DNA of 56,720 nt from Clostridia bacterium. Its GTDB lineage: Bacteria; Bacillota; Clostridia; Christensenellales; Borkfalkiaceae. A model generated the notes under the pieces. The model did no database searches. It was not told the origin of the DNA and was given only the letters and a program-made list of their open reading frames with translations. Shown here in pieces: positions 44,339 through 53,903 of this stretch; the stretch's first letter is position 1; each line of letters begins with the position of its first letter. The stretch lies in the NCBI GenBank assembly GCA_017505465.1, contig JAFVPE010000019.1, positions 1-56,720 of the forward strand, read 5' to 3'. Position numbers and translations under genes: made by a program.

Positions 44339-45021
44339 GCGTGTGTTACGGAAATTACCGTAAGAAGGGTTTTATAGACGGAAAATTTGATTTCGTAATC
44401 GTCAAAGCGCATACCGTAAATTCGCTTAGGATCGTCTTGATAGGAAGGACGGGGATCGTCCGCAAGACATTCACAAAGTCCGCTTTGTTTGTCTTTGGGT
44501 ATTTTCGCAAGCAGCTCGTTAGGGAATTCCACCTGCAAGGCGTGGTGTTCGTGTTCGCCTGCATACCCTGCGGTGGCGTCCGTGTGACAATCTGCAAAGG
44601 GCAGGTAGGGTTTGATATCGAAAATGGGCGTTCCGTCCAAAAGATCCGCGCCCGAAACAATGAGAACGAGTTCGTCATTCCGTTTTTCTGCTTGTACAAG
44701 CTTCACGCAAGACAACCCGATAGGGTTGGGACGGAAAGGGGAACGGCTTGCAAACACCCCCACGCGCGCGTTACCACCAAGACGAGGCGGACGGACGGTG
44801 GGCGACCATTCTTCCCTATGGGAAGCGGAAAAATCAAACAGCAGCCAAAGGTGGGAAAAGCCTTCTATCCCACGCAGGGCTTCTTCCTTGGCGTATTCGG
44901 GTTCGAATACGATTTCGGCGGTGAGCGAAGGGGCTCTGCCGCTTTGGCGGGGAATGCCGAATTTTTCTTTGAAATCACTGCGAATATAGGCGATTGGTTT
45001 TATCAAAAGTTGGTCTTTCAT
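44335..45021 (-). CDS. trmO: tRNA (m6t6A37) methyltransferase TrmO (TsaA-like)
   Basis: A 228-residue SAM-dependent enzyme that N6-methylates t6A at tRNA position 37. IKPIAYIRSDF, GFSHLWLLF, RSPFRPNPIGLS and DGTPIFDIKPYLPFAD are the beta-barrel family signatures, and the C-terminal extension is present. Its -10 box is nine bases before the ATG, again suggesting a near-leaderless mRNA. Confidence 0.93.
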   Translation of the reverse strand: MKDQLLIKPIAYIRSDFKEKFGIPRQSGRAPSLTAEIVFEPEYAKEEALRGIEGFSHLWLLFDFSASHREEWSPTVRPPRLGGNARVGVFASRSPFRPNPIGLSCVKLVQAEKRNDELVLIVSGADLLDGTPIFDIKPYLPFADCHTDATAGYAGEHEHHALQVEFPNELLAKIPKDKQSGLCECLADDPRPSYQDDPKRIYGMRFDDYEIKFSVYKTLLTVISVTHA

Positions 45022-45030
45022 AACAAAAAC

Positions 45031-45059
45031 ATTATACTCCGTCCATTTTTGTTTGTCAA
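45031..45059 (-). promoter_or_regulatory. Promoter abutting trmO
   Basis: On the minus strand: TTGACA, a 17-base spacer and TATAAT, then nine bases to the ATG at 45021. Confidence 0.87.
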
Positions 45060-45104
45060 GTGGGTAATTTTTTTATAAATCTTGCGCGCATGCGTGTAAA
45101 ATCG

Positions 45105-45133
45105 TTGAAATTATCGATTTTTTATATTATAAT
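45105..45133 (+). promoter_or_regulatory. Promoter of the metF operon
   Basis: TTGAAA, a 17-base spacer and TATAAT. A short leader with AAGGGAGAG follows; no SAM riboswitch fits in the 20-odd bases. Confidence 0.8.
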
Positions 45134-45158
45134 ATAAAACAACCGAAGGGAGAGTGTT

Positions 45159-46043
45159 ATGAAACTTACTGAAATTTTTAAAAAGAATACCTATTCGCTT
45201 TCTTTTGAAGTGTTTCCGCCCAAGACGTCCGATTTATACGACGGCGTGAAGTGTGCAACGGAAGAGATTGCGAAGCTTTCGCCTGCCTTTATGAGCGTTA
45301 CCTACGGCGCAGGCGGCGGTACGAGCAAGTACACTCTTGATATTGCGCAAAAGATCCGTGAAGAATGGGGGGTGGAAAGCCTTGCGCATCTTACCTGCGT
45401 TTCTTCAACGAGGGAAACGGTAAAGGAGCGTATTGCCGATTTTAAGGCGGCGGGCATTCAAAACGTTATGGCGCTGCGTGGGGATATTCCCGAAAGCATG
45501 AAAAACGACGATCGTTCGAAATGGGCGTATCATCACGCCGTGGACTTAATCCGTGAGTTGAAAGAGAGCGGTGCGGATTTTTGTATCGGCGGCGCGTGCT
45601 ATCCCGAAGTGCATCCCGAAAGCCTTTCGCAAAAGGACGATATCAAATATCTCAAAGAAAAGGTGGACGCAGGCTGTCAATTTTTGACCACGCAAATGTT
45701 TTTTGACAACAATTTGCTCTACAATTTCTTGTATAAAATCCGTGAAGCAGGGATAGAAGTTCCCGTAATCGCAGGAATTATGCCGATTACGAACGCAAAG
45801 CAGGTGGAAAGAGCAATCAATCTTTCCGGCTCGTTTATGCCCCAACGCTTTAAGTCGCTCGTCGATAAATTCGGGCACGATCCCGAAGCAATGAAGCAAG
45901 CAGGCATCGCATACGCAACCGATCAAATCATTGATTTGTTTGCCAACGGCGTAACGAACGTGCACGTATATTCCATGAACAAGCCGGACGTTGCGGCGAC
46001 CATTCAAGGGAATTTGTCCGCTATTTTGGGTAAAAATGTTTGA
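45159..46043 (+). CDS. metF: 5,10-methylenetetrahydrofolate reductase
   Basis: A 294-residue FAD TIM barrel making 5-methyl-tetrahydrofolate. SLSFEVFPPKT, SVTYGAGGGT, HLTCVSSTRE, LRGDIPES, GGACYPEVHPE and FLTTQMFFDN are conserved. It supplies methyl groups to MetH, encoded two genes on, and overlaps the next gene by eight bases. Confidence 0.96.
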   Translation: MKLTEIFKKNTYSLSFEVFPPKTSDLYDGVKCATEEIAKLSPAFMSVTYGAGGGTSKYTLDIAQKIREEWGVESLAHLTCVSSTRETVKERIADFKAAGIQNVMALRGDIPESMKNDDRSKWAYHHAVDLIRELKESGADFCIGGACYPEVHPESLSQKDDIKYLKEKVDAGCQFLTTQMFFDNNLLYNFLYKIREAGIEVPVIAGIMPITNAKQVERAINLSGSFMPQRFKSLVDKFGHDPEAMKQAGIAYATDQIIDLFANGVTNVHVYSMNKPDVAATIQGNLSAILGKNV

Positions 46044-46665
46044 CGGCGTGCAGATAAAAACCTACGAATGCTTGCCCGATTTCGACAAGAAAGAAATTCT
46101 GCGCTATGCAGGCTACAAGGGGGAAGCGGACGAAGCTTTGGCAAAGCTGCTCGACGAATGCTTGCAAGAATGCAAGGGCTGCTTTTCCTATCGAGTGGCG
46201 TATATCGTCCGCCCGATAGAGTTCTTTTGGGAAACCTTTGGAGAGAGCAAAACGGCGCACGCACACCTTGACGGCTGCAAGGAAGTCGTAATTTTTGCGG
46301 CGACGGTGGGGCTTGATATAGACCGACTTGTGAGCAAGTATGCATACGTTTCCACGGCGAAGGCGCTCTTCTTCCAAGCGATTGGCGCAGAGCGTATTGA
46401 AGCGCTGTGCGAAGAATTTTGCAAGGGCTTCGGCGGAAAGCGGTTTAGCGCAGGATACGGGGATTTTCCCTTGGAAAAGCAAACGGAGTTTTTCCGCTTG
46501 CTTGACTGTTCGAGGAAAATCGGTTTGACTTTGAACGACAGTCTTTTGATGAGCCCGACGAAATCGGTGACGGCGGCGGTGGGCGTTTGTAAGAACGTTG
46601 ATAGAAGGGGGAGCGAGCTTGATTGCTCCGCTTGCTTATATAAGCATTGTGAGTTTAAAAAATGA
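46036..46665 (+). CDS. Stand-alone methionine synthase reactivation domain protein
   Basis: A 209-residue protein resembling the MetH activation (AdoMet-binding) domain as a separate polypeptide: VIFAATVGLDIDRLV, FFQAIGAERIEALCEE, RFSAGYGDFPLEKQ, LTLNDSLLMSPTKSV and a C-terminal Cys cluster (CSACLYKHC). It would remethylate oxidised cob(II)alamin on MetH with SAM. MetH in this operon lacks that domain. It overlaps metF by eight bases and metH by four (ATGA). Confidence 0.86.
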   Translation: MFDGVQIKTYECLPDFDKKEILRYAGYKGEADEALAKLLDECLQECKGCFSYRVAYIVRPIEFFWETFGESKTAHAHLDGCKEVVIFAATVGLDIDRLVSKYAYVSTAKALFFQAIGAERIEALCEEFCKGFGGKRFSAGYGDFPLEKQTEFFRLLDCSRKIGLTLNDSLLMSPTKSVTAAVGVCKNVDRRGSELDCSACLYKHCEFKK

Positions 46666-49082
46666 GGAACGTAAGAGAATTCTTACAACAGAATATCGTG
46701 TATTTGGACGGCGGTACGGGTACGCTTTTGCAAGAAGCGGGCTTGCCTTTGGGAGAGCTTCCCGAACGTTGGAATATTACGCACGCGGACGTGATACAAG
46801 CTATCCACCGCGGATATTTTAACGCAGGGAGCAATATCGTCTGCACGAATACCTTTGGCGCAAACCGCTTGAAATTTCCCCAAGCGGAGCTTGCGGAAAT
46901 CGTCAAGGCGGCGGTGGAAAACGCACGTATGGCGGCGGCAAGCTCGTGTGGGGCGCAGGAAAAATTCGTTGCGCTCGATATCGGTCCGTCGGGGAAATTA
47001 TTGAAGCCTTACGGCGATTTTGCGTTTGAAGACGCAGTAGCTTTGTTTGCGGAAACGGTCAAGCTCGGCGTGCAATACGGAGTGGACCTTATCTACATTG
47101 AAACGATGAGCGATTCCTACGAAACGAAAGCAGCTCTTCTTGCGGCGAAGGAAAATTGCGATTTGCCCGTATTCGTTTCCTGCGCATACGGCGCAGACGG
47201 AAAACTGATGACGGGGGCTTCGCCTGCGGCAATGGTAGCCATGCTCGAAGGTATGGGCGCGGACGTTATCGGTGTAAACTGTTCGGTTGGGCCCAAGCAA
47301 ATGCAATCGGTGGTAGACGAGCTTTTGGAAAATGCGTCCGTTCCCGTTTTGGTGAAACCCAATGCAGGGTTGCCTATTACGGACGGCGGAAATACTCGCT
47401 ATGATATCGACGAAAAGGAATTTGCCTTACTCGTTGCCGAGTTCGTGAGAAAGGGCGCAAGGCTCGTCGGCGGCTGTTGCGGTACGACGCCTGCTTATAT
47501 TGCCGAACTCGTGGTGCGGACGAAGGGACTTGAACCCGCGTGCATTACGAAAAAGGAGCGCACCTGCGTATCGTCGTACACGCACGCAGTGTATTTTGAC
47601 GAGCCCGTTTTGATTGGGGAGCGCATCAACCCCACGGGGAAAAAGCGTTTTAAGCAAGCGCTCAAAGAAAAGGACACGGCGTACGTGCTTGCGGAAGGGA
47701 TTTCGCAGCAGGAAAAGGGTGCGCATATTTTGGACGTCAACGTCGGCTCGCCCGAAATTGACGAAAGGGCGGAATTGCCTCGATACATTGAAGAATTGCA
47801 GGCGGTTATCAACTTGCCTTTGCAAATCGACACGTCCGATCCCGTTGCGATGGAAAGAGCGATGCGCATATATAACGGCAAACCGCTTGTCAATTCCGTC
47901 AACGGAAAAAAGGAAAGTATGGACGGGATTTTTCCGCTCGTGAAAAAGTACGGGGGCGTAGTGATTGCGCTCACCTTGGACGAAAAGGGGATTCCCGACA
48001 GCGCGGAAGAAAGAGTGCAAATTGCCGAACGTATCGTTGCGGAAGGGGCAAAGTACGGCATTTCCAAAAAGGATATTATCGTAGATCCTCTTGCGATGAC
48101 GATTAGTGCGGATAAAAATGCGGCGAAGGTTACCTTGGAAGCCTTGCGAATGCTCAAAGCCAAAGGCTTGCACACCTCGCTCGGCGTGTCTAACGTTTCG
48201 TTTGGCTTACCTTCTCGAGAAACGGTCAACGCAGCCTTCTTTGCATTGGCGTTGCAGGAAGGACTTTCGGCGGCAATTATCAATCCCAACTCGGTGGAAA
48301 TGCGCAAGACCTATCACGCCTATCTCGCTTTACAAGGCTTGGACGAAAATTGCGGCGGATATATCCGTTTTGCGACGGAAATCATTCCGCAATACGCGCC
48401 CGTGGAAAGTACGGCGGTAAAGAGCGTATCGATAGAAACAAAAGACGGCACGCCTTTGAAAACGGCAATCGTCAAAGGGTTGAGCTCGGTGGCGGCGGAA
48501 GCTTGTCAAGAGCTATTGAAAACGCAGTCGGCGTTGGAAATTATTAACGGCGAAATCGTGCCTGCGCTCGACGAAGTGGGCAAGGCGTATGAAGAAAAGC
48601 GTGCTTATCTTCCCCAACTTTTGATGAGTGCAGAAGGGGCAAAGTCGGCGTTTGAGAAAATCCGTTTGCACATGATTGCAAGCGGTGAAGCGCAGACCAA
48701 GAAATGCAAAATCGTCCTTGCGACGGTGAAAGGGGATATTCACGATATCGGTAAAAACATCGTTGGCACGCTCCTTGAAAATTACGGCTTTGACGTTTTG
48801 GATTTGGGTAGAGACGTTTCCCCTGAAAAAATCGTGGAAGAAGTTTTGCGTACGGGTGCGCCTGCGGTTGGGCTGTCCGCACTTATGACAACCACCGTTC
48901 CGTCTATGGCGGAAACGATAAAGCTGCTCCGAGAAAAAGCCCCGAACGTGAAAATCATCGTCGGCGGTGCGGTGCTCACCGAAGAGTACGCCAAGGAAAT
49001 CGGCGCGGACGGTTATGGCAAGGACGCCTTGCAAGCCGTTCGGTTTATGGAAAAGCTGTACGCCGATTTATGCAAAAATTAA
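46662..49082 (+). CDS. metH: Cobalamin-dependent methionine synthase lacking the reactivation domain
   Basis: An 806-residue MetH. Homocysteine-binding barrel (about 1-300; DGGTGTLL, zinc cysteines in NCSVGP and GGCCGTTP), pterin-binding barrel (about 315-580; LIGERINPTGKKRF, NVGSPEID), then B12 cap and B12-binding domain (about 600-806) with DIHDIGKNIV (cobalt-ligating His) and LSALMTTTVPSM. It ends before the activation domain, which is supplied by the upstream gene. It turns homocysteine into methionine. Confidence 0.96.
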   Translation: MRNVREFLQQNIVYLDGGTGTLLQEAGLPLGELPERWNITHADVIQAIHRGYFNAGSNIVCTNTFGANRLKFPQAELAEIVKAAVENARMAAASSCGAQEKFVALDIGPSGKLLKPYGDFAFEDAVALFAETVKLGVQYGVDLIYIETMSDSYETKAALLAAKENCDLPVFVSCAYGADGKLMTGASPAAMVAMLEGMGADVIGVNCSVGPKQMQSVVDELLENASVPVLVKPNAGLPITDGGNTRYDIDEKEFALLVAEFVRKGARLVGGCCGTTPAYIAELVVRTKGLEPACITKKERTCVSSYTHAVYFDEPVLIGERINPTGKKRFKQALKEKDTAYVLAEGISQQEKGAHILDVNVGSPEIDERAELPRYIEELQAVINLPLQIDTSDPVAMERAMRIYNGKPLVNSVNGKKESMDGIFPLVKKYGGVVIALTLDEKGIPDSAEERVQIAERIVAEGAKYGISKKDIIVDPLAMTISADKNAAKVTLEALRMLKAKGLHTSLGVSNVSFGLPSRETVNAAFFALALQEGLSAAIINPNSVEMRKTYHAYLALQGLDENCGGYIRFATEIIPQYAPVESTAVKSVSIETKDGTPLKTAIVKGLSSVAAEACQELLKTQSALEIINGEIVPALDEVGKAYEEKRAYLPQLLMSAEGAKSAFEKIRLHMIASGEAQTKKCKIVLATVKGDIHDIGKNIVGTLLENYGFDVLDLGRDVSPEKIVEEVLRTGAPAVGLSALMTTTVPSMAETIKLLREKAPNVKIIVGGAVLTEEYAKEIGADGYGKDALQAVRFMEKLYADLCKN

Positions 49083-49086
49083 GGAT

Positions 49087-49229
49087 TATGCATATTTTAT
49101 GCAATTATGCAATATATTCACAAAATATTCAAAAATAAATGAAAGTTTTATAAATAAAGGATAAAAAAGCATTTGACAAAGCATTTTGGTGGGTGTATAA
49201 TACTTGCATAAAGTGCATATAAATGCAGG
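49087..49229. promoter_or_regulatory. Cluster of TTATGCA / TGCATAA motifs flanking the EamA gene promoter
   Basis: TTATGCAT (49087), TTATGCAA (about 49098), TTATGCAA (about 49106) lie upstream. TTGCATAA (49204), TGCATATAA and AATGCA lie just after the -10 box. The recurrence on both sides of the promoter suggests a regulator site. Confidence 0.45.
49173..49201 (+). promoter_or_regulatory. Promoter of the EamA transporter gene
   Basis: TTGACA, a 17-base spacer and TATAAT. Confidence 0.88.
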
Positions 49230-49236
49230 ATTTATT

Positions 49237-50265
49237 ATGAATAAGATCAAAACAACAAAGAAATTTTGGGCATACATAGCATTGTTTGCCGTTGTATTGA
49301 TTTGGTCGCTTTCGCCAATCGTATCGAATATGAAGGTGGTAAAGAGCAATTATTCACCTGGGATGATCATCGCTTTGCGATCGGTGTTCGCAACGATTGC
49401 TTTGCTTCTTATCAACGTGAAGAAGTTAAAGAAGATTAATAAAAATTATTTCAAGGTAGCCGTGCCGTCGGGTTTGATTTTGGCAACGGCGACGTTGTGT
49501 CAAATGATAGGCTATCGTTATGAAGCTGCACCTGGGGAAACGGCATTTTTGGAAAACGTTTCCGTGGTGATAATCCCCATCTTCTTGTTCCTGTTTACGA
49601 GAAAAAAGCCGTCTTGGATGAAAATTGGCGCGGCGGTGCTTTGTTTCGTCGGCAGTGCGATTATCGCTTTGGCGGGAAGCAAGGGAAACGTATTCTCGGT
49701 AAGTCTTGGCAAATGGTTGGCGATCATCGCAGGGGTGATGTACGGCGTCAACATTGCGGTGACGGGTGTGTTTACGAAGAAGCTGGATCTTGATTCGGGA
49801 TTATACGTATTTATTCAACTTTTCATTCAATCGTTGGCGGCTTTTGGATACTCCATAATTGGGGAAAAGCTTTTGATGGCGGAAGGGAACGTTTTTCAAT
49901 TTACATTCCAACCGCTTCCGCTTATAACGGTTGCCGTACTCGGCATTGTTGCGACGGGGATATGTTGGACGCTCCGTACCCATTGCTTCAAGCACATTAA
50001 CGTAATGTTCGTATCCATCGTGATGCCCTTTTCGTCGGTGTTGACGGGGGTGTGGTCGATTATCGGCGGCATGGAAACGCTCACTTGGAATTTGGCGGTA
50101 GGGGGCTGCATTATCTTAATGGCGATTCTGCTTGCCGACCTTGGCGATAAACTCCTTGAAAAGCACAAATTGAAAAAGCAGGCGGCGGAATTACCGCTTG
50201 TAGAAGAAGTGGCAATAACGTGCGAAAGTACGAAAAATATAGAAAATAAAGAAAATAAAGAATAG
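49237..50265 (+). CDS. DMT-superfamily (EamA) transporter
   Basis: A 342-residue membrane protein with about ten helices in two EamA repeats ([15 protein letters not shown] near the start; [19 protein letters not shown] between helices). The C-terminal tail is charged ([13 protein letters not shown]). The ATG at 49237 is chosen; an upstream TTG overlaps the regulator motifs. EamA proteins export or import metabolites such as amino acids. Position just before argG may mean arginine-related export, but the substrate is not shown. Confidence 0.85.
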   Translation: MNKIKTTKKFWAYIALFAVVLIWSLSPIVSNMKVVKSNYSPGMIIALRSVFATIALLLINVKKLKKINKNYFKVAVPSGLILATATLCQMIGYRYEAAPGETAFLENVSVVIIPIFLFLFTRKKPSWMKIGAAVLCFVGSAIIALAGSKGNVFSVSLGKWLAIIAGVMYGVNIAVTGVFTKKLDLDSGLYVFIQLFIQSLAAFGYSIIGEKLLMAEGNVFQFTFQPLPLITVAVLGIVATGICWTLRTHCFKHINVMFVSIVMPFSSVLTGVWSIIGGMETLTWNLAVGGCIILMAILLADLGDKLLEKHKLKKQAAELPLVEEVAITCESTKNIENKENKE

Positions 50266-50278
50266 GAGAGAAACTATT

Positions 50279-51505
50279 ATGGAAAAGAAAGATATTAAGA
50301 AAGTGGTGCTTGCCTACTCGGGCGGTTTGGATACTTCGATCATCATTCCTTGGCTCAAAGAAAATTACAACAATTGCGAAGTTATCGCAGTGAGCGGTAA
50401 CGTAGGCCAAGCGGACGAGCTTGACGGCTTGGAAGAAAAGGCGCTTAAAACGGGCGCTTCCAAATTGTACGTGGAAGATTTGACGGACGAATTCGTAGAC
50501 GATTACGTTATCCCCACGATGCAGGCAGGCGCAAAGTATGAAGAATACTTGCTCGGTACGTCTTTCGCACGTCCCGTTATCGCAAAGCGTATCGTAGAAA
50601 TTGCAAAGAAAGAAGGGGCGGACGCAATCTGCCACGGCTGTACGGGTAAGGGGAACGACCAAGTTCGTTTCGAGCTTACGATTAAGGCGTTTGCGCCCGA
50701 TATGCACATCATCGCTCCTTGGCGCGAATGGTCGATCAAGTCCCGTGAAGAGGAAATCGATTATGCGGAAGCGCACAACGTGCCTTTGAAGATTAACCGT
50801 GAAACCAACTATTCCAAGGACAAGAACCTTTGGCATTTGAGCCACGAGGGCTTGGATTTGGAAGACGCCGGCAACGAGCCCTTGTACGAAAAGGAAGGGT
50901 TCTTGGAAATGGGCGTTTCGCCTTTGCAAGCTCCCGATAAACCCACGTACGTGGAAATTGAGTTCGAAAAGGGCAAACCCGTTGCGCTTGACGGCAAGAA
51001 GATGAGCGCAAAGAACATCATTCTCGCGCTCAACAAGGTGGGCGGCGCGAACGGCATCGGGCTTTTGGACATCGTAGAAAACCGCTTGGTCGGCATGAAG
51101 TGCCGCGGCGTATACGAAACCCCGGGCGGCGAAATTTTGTACAAGGCGCACAGCTATTTGGAAACCCTTTGCCTTGACAAGTACACGGCGCACAAGAAGC
51201 AAGAGCTTTCCGTATGCTTTGCAGAGCTTGTTTACAACGGACAGTGGTTCACTCCCTTGCGTGAAGCGTTGACGGCGTTCGTGGATAAGACGCAAGAGAA
51301 CGTAACGGGCAAGGTACGCTTGAAGCTCTACAAGGGCAACATTATCAAAGCAGGCGCTTGGAGCGACTATTCGTTGTACTCCGAAGAAATTGCAACCTTC
51401 GGCGAAGACCACGTTTACAACCAAGCGGACGCAACCGGCTTTATCAACTTGTTCGGATTGCCCATCAAGGTGCAAGCGGAAGTAAACCAAAAAAACAACA
51501 AATAA
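50279..51505 (+). CDS. argG: Argininosuccinate synthase
   Basis: A 408-residue enzyme joining citrulline and aspartate with [20 protein letters not shown] is the P-loop, and [15 protein letters not shown] and [17 protein letters not shown] are diagnostic. AATAGGAGAG precedes the ATG. It heads the arg gene run, 13 bases after the EamA gene. Confidence 0.97.
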   Translation: MEKKDIKKVVLAYSGGLDTSIIIPWLKENYNNCEVIAVSGNVGQADELDGLEEKALKTGASKLYVEDLTDEFVDDYVIPTMQAGAKYEEYLLGTSFARPVIAKRIVEIAKKEGADAICHGCTGKGNDQVRFELTIKAFAPDMHIIAPWREWSIKSREEEIDYAEAHNVPLKINRETNYSKDKNLWHLSHEGLDLEDAGNEPLYEKEGFLEMGVSPLQAPDKPTYVEIEFEKGKPVALDGKKMSAKNIILALNKVGGANGIGLLDIVENRLVGMKCRGVYETPGGEILYKAHSYLETLCLDKYTAHKKQELSVCFAELVYNGQWFTPLREALTAFVDKTQENVTGKVRLKLYKGNIIKAGAWSDYSLYSEEIATFGEDHVYNQADATGFINLFGLPIKVQAEVNQKNNK

Positions 51506-51516
51506 AATAAGGAAAT

Positions 51517-51546
51517 TTTGCCTGCCACAATTACGTGACAGGCAAA
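51517..51546 (+). promoter_or_regulatory. Hairpin between argG and argH
   Basis: TTTGCCTGCCAC and GTGACAGGCAAA pair with one C-A mismatch around AATTAC. Only a five-T run (GTATGTTTTT) comes after a gap, so this may be an attenuator, a processing site or a leaky terminator. Confidence 0.5.
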
Positions 51547-51562
51547 GTATGTTTTTAAAAGT

Positions 51563-52939
51563 ATGGAAAAAATGTGGGCAGGGCGTTTCCAAAAGGCGCT
51601 CGACAAAAAAGCAGACGATTTTAATTCCTCTATTCGTTTCGATTGCAGAATGTATGCGCAAGATATTAAAGGCTCGATGGCGCATGCAGAAATGCTTGCA
51701 AAACAGGGGATCTTATCCCAAACGGACGTAGACGCTATCATCGACGGGTTGGAAGGGATTTTGCAGGATATTGAAAGTGGAAAACTGCAATTCGATCCAA
51801 ACGCCGAGGACATTCATATGTTCATCGAAGGGGAACTCACCAAGCGTATAGGGGATGCAGGCAAACGCTTACACACCGCGCGTAGCCGTAACGATCAGGT
51901 GGCGTTGGATATCCGTTTATATCTTCGCGACAAAGCGGAAGAAATCGTGGGATTGATCGAAAATTTGATATTGGTTATAGCGGATAAAGCGGAAGAGGCA
52001 GTCGACGTGATTGCGCCTGCGTACACCCATTTGCAACGCGCGCAACCGATCAGTTTCGGACATCAGCTTATGGCGTATGCGATGATGCTGCTGCGAGACG
52101 TCGGGCGCATTCACGATGCAGTGAAGCGTATGAACGTTTCCCCGCTCGGTAGCTGTGCCTTGGCAGGTACGACGTACAATACCGACCGCGCGTTCGTAGC
52201 GAAAAAACTCGGGTTTAGCGGCGTAACGAAAAACAGCATCGACGGCGTTTCCGATCGAGATTTTTGTGTGGAGCTTACGTCTGCGTTCGCGATTTTAATG
52301 ATGCACCTTTCGCGTTTTTCCGAAGAGATTATTCTTTGGTCGAGTTGGGAATTTAAGTTCGTCGAACTCGACGACGCGTACACAACGGGCTCGTCGATTA
52401 TGCCACAAAAGAAGAATTCGGATATGGCGGAACTCGTTCGCGGAAAAACGGGACGGGTATATGGGGATCTTACGGCGCTTTTGACGATGCTGAAAGGTTT
52501 GCCGCTCGCATACAACAAAGATATGCAAGAAGATAAGGAAGCGACGTTCGACGCATTGGATACGGTCGTGATGTGTTTGGAAGTGTTTACGCCGATGATT
52601 GCAACGATGAAAATATGCGCCGGGAATATGTATAAGGCGGCGCAAAAAGGGTTCATCAACGCAACCGATCTCGCCGATTATTTGGCGAAAAAGGGTATGC
52701 CTTTCCGTGCGGCGTATAAGATTGTCGGACAAATCGTTGCGGAATGTATTGAAAAGGGCTACGTTTTGGACGATTATCCCTTGTCGGAATACAAAAAACA
52801 CAGCGAACTGTTCGAAGAAGACTTGTATAAAGAAATCGCTTTGGAAACGTGCGTGGAGAAGCGGAACTCGGAAGGCGGAGCGTCTCCGAAGTCCGTTCGC
52901 GAACAAATTTTGTACGTACGTGGGACGATCAGAGGTTAA
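51563..52939 (+). CDS. argH: Argininosuccinate lyase
   Basis: A 458-residue lyase giving arginine and fumarate. MWAGRFQKALDKKADDFN at the start, ARSRNDQVALDIRLY, THLQRAQPI and the catalytic loop GSSIMPQKKNSDMAE are conserved. No ribosome site precedes the ATG, unlike its neighbours. Confidence 0.97.
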   Translation: MEKMWAGRFQKALDKKADDFNSSIRFDCRMYAQDIKGSMAHAEMLAKQGILSQTDVDAIIDGLEGILQDIESGKLQFDPNAEDIHMFIEGELTKRIGDAGKRLHTARSRNDQVALDIRLYLRDKAEEIVGLIENLILVIADKAEEAVDVIAPAYTHLQRAQPISFGHQLMAYAMMLLRDVGRIHDAVKRMNVSPLGSCALAGTTYNTDRAFVAKKLGFSGVTKNSIDGVSDRDFCVELTSAFAILMMHLSRFSEEIILWSSWEFKFVELDDAYTTGSSIMPQKKNSDMAELVRGKTGRVYGDLTALLTMLKGLPLAYNKDMQEDKEATFDALDTVVMCLEVFTPMIATMKICAGNMYKAAQKGFINATDLADYLAKKGMPFRAAYKIVGQIVAECIEKGYVLDDYPLSEYKKHSELFEEDLYKEIALETCVEKRNSEGGASPKSVREQILYVRGTIRG

Positions 52940-52963
52940 ACGCAGGAAAAGAGAAGGAAGAAC

Positions 52964-53890
52964 ATGAAAAAAGTATTTATAGACGGCAGCGCAGGCACGA
53001 CGGGACTTCGCATTTACGAACGGCTTTCCGCACGTAAAGACGTGGAAATCTTGTCCTTGCCCGAAGAAAAGAGAAAGGACGTTGCCGCAAGAAAAGAAAT
53101 GATCAATAGCGTGGACGTCGTATTTTTGTGCTTGCCCGACGAGGCGGCAAGGGAATCCGTTTCCCTTGTGGAAAACCCGAACACGGTTATCATCGACGCT
53201 TCTACGGCGCATAGAACCTTGCCCGATTGGGCGTACGGTTTCCCCGAACTTTCTAAACAGCACGAACAAAAGCTTTTGAATTCCAAACGGATTGCCGTTC
53301 CCGGCTGTCACGCAAGCGGTTTTATCGCGCTTGTGTATCCGCTTGTGGAAGCAGGCTTGCTCGATAAAAAAGAATTGCTTACTTGCCATTCGATCACCGG
53401 TTATTCGGGCGGCGGCAAAAAGATGATTGCGGACTACGAAAGCGAGAATAGAAGCGAGCTTTTAGGCGCTCCCCGTCAGTACGGAATTACGCAGCAGCAC
53501 AAGCATTTGAAGGAAATGAAAGCCATTACGGGCATAGAAAATGCGCCGATATTCTGTCCGATCGTATCGAATTTTTATAGCGGTATGACGGTGACGGTTC
53601 CCTTGTTTGCAAGCCAAATCAAGGGGAGCGTTGCGGACGTGAAAGGGGTGTATCAAGAGAAATACAACGGACCGTTCGTGCGGTATCAAGAAAGCGCGGA
53701 CGAGGGCGGTTTTATCTCGGGTGCGGCGCTTTCGAGAAAGGATAGTATGGTCGTAACGGTAGCAGGGAACGAGGAGCGCATTTTGCTCGTTGCGTGCTAC
53801 GATAATCTCGGCAAGGGCGCAAGCGGTGCGGCGATTGAGTGCATGAACATCGCCCTCGGCGTGGAAAAAACAAAAGGGTTAGAATTATAA
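52964..53890 (+). CDS. argC: N-acetyl-gamma-glutamyl-phosphate reductase (short type 2)
   Basis: A 308-residue NADPH enzyme. FIDGSAGTTGLRI is the nucleotide loop, and AVPGCHASGFIAL holds the catalytic cysteine. HSITGYSGGGKKMI follows. Length and the GSAGTTG form are those of the short type 2 ArgC. It follows argH after 24 bases. Confidence 0.95.
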   Translation: MKKVFIDGSAGTTGLRIYERLSARKDVEILSLPEEKRKDVAARKEMINSVDVVFLCLPDEAARESVSLVENPNTVIIDASTAHRTLPDWAYGFPELSKQHEQKLLNSKRIAVPGCHASGFIALVYPLVEAGLLDKKELLTCHSITGYSGGGKKMIADYESENRSELLGAPRQYGITQQHKHLKEMKAITGIENAPIFCPIVSNFYSGMTVTVPLFASQIKGSVADVKGVYQEKYNGPFVRYQESADEGGFISGAALSRKDSMVVTVAGNEERILLVACYDNLGKGASGAAIECMNIALGVEKTKGLEL

Positions 53891-53903
53891 GGAATAAATA
53901 GGT

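Noticed and set aside
45134..45158. SAM riboswitch for the metF operon
   Set aside because: The leader between the promoter and the metF start is only about 20 bases, too short for one.
50111..51685. Minus-strand 524-residue frame over argG
   Set aside because: It is a shadow of argG, which has complete argininosuccinate synthase motifs on the + strand.
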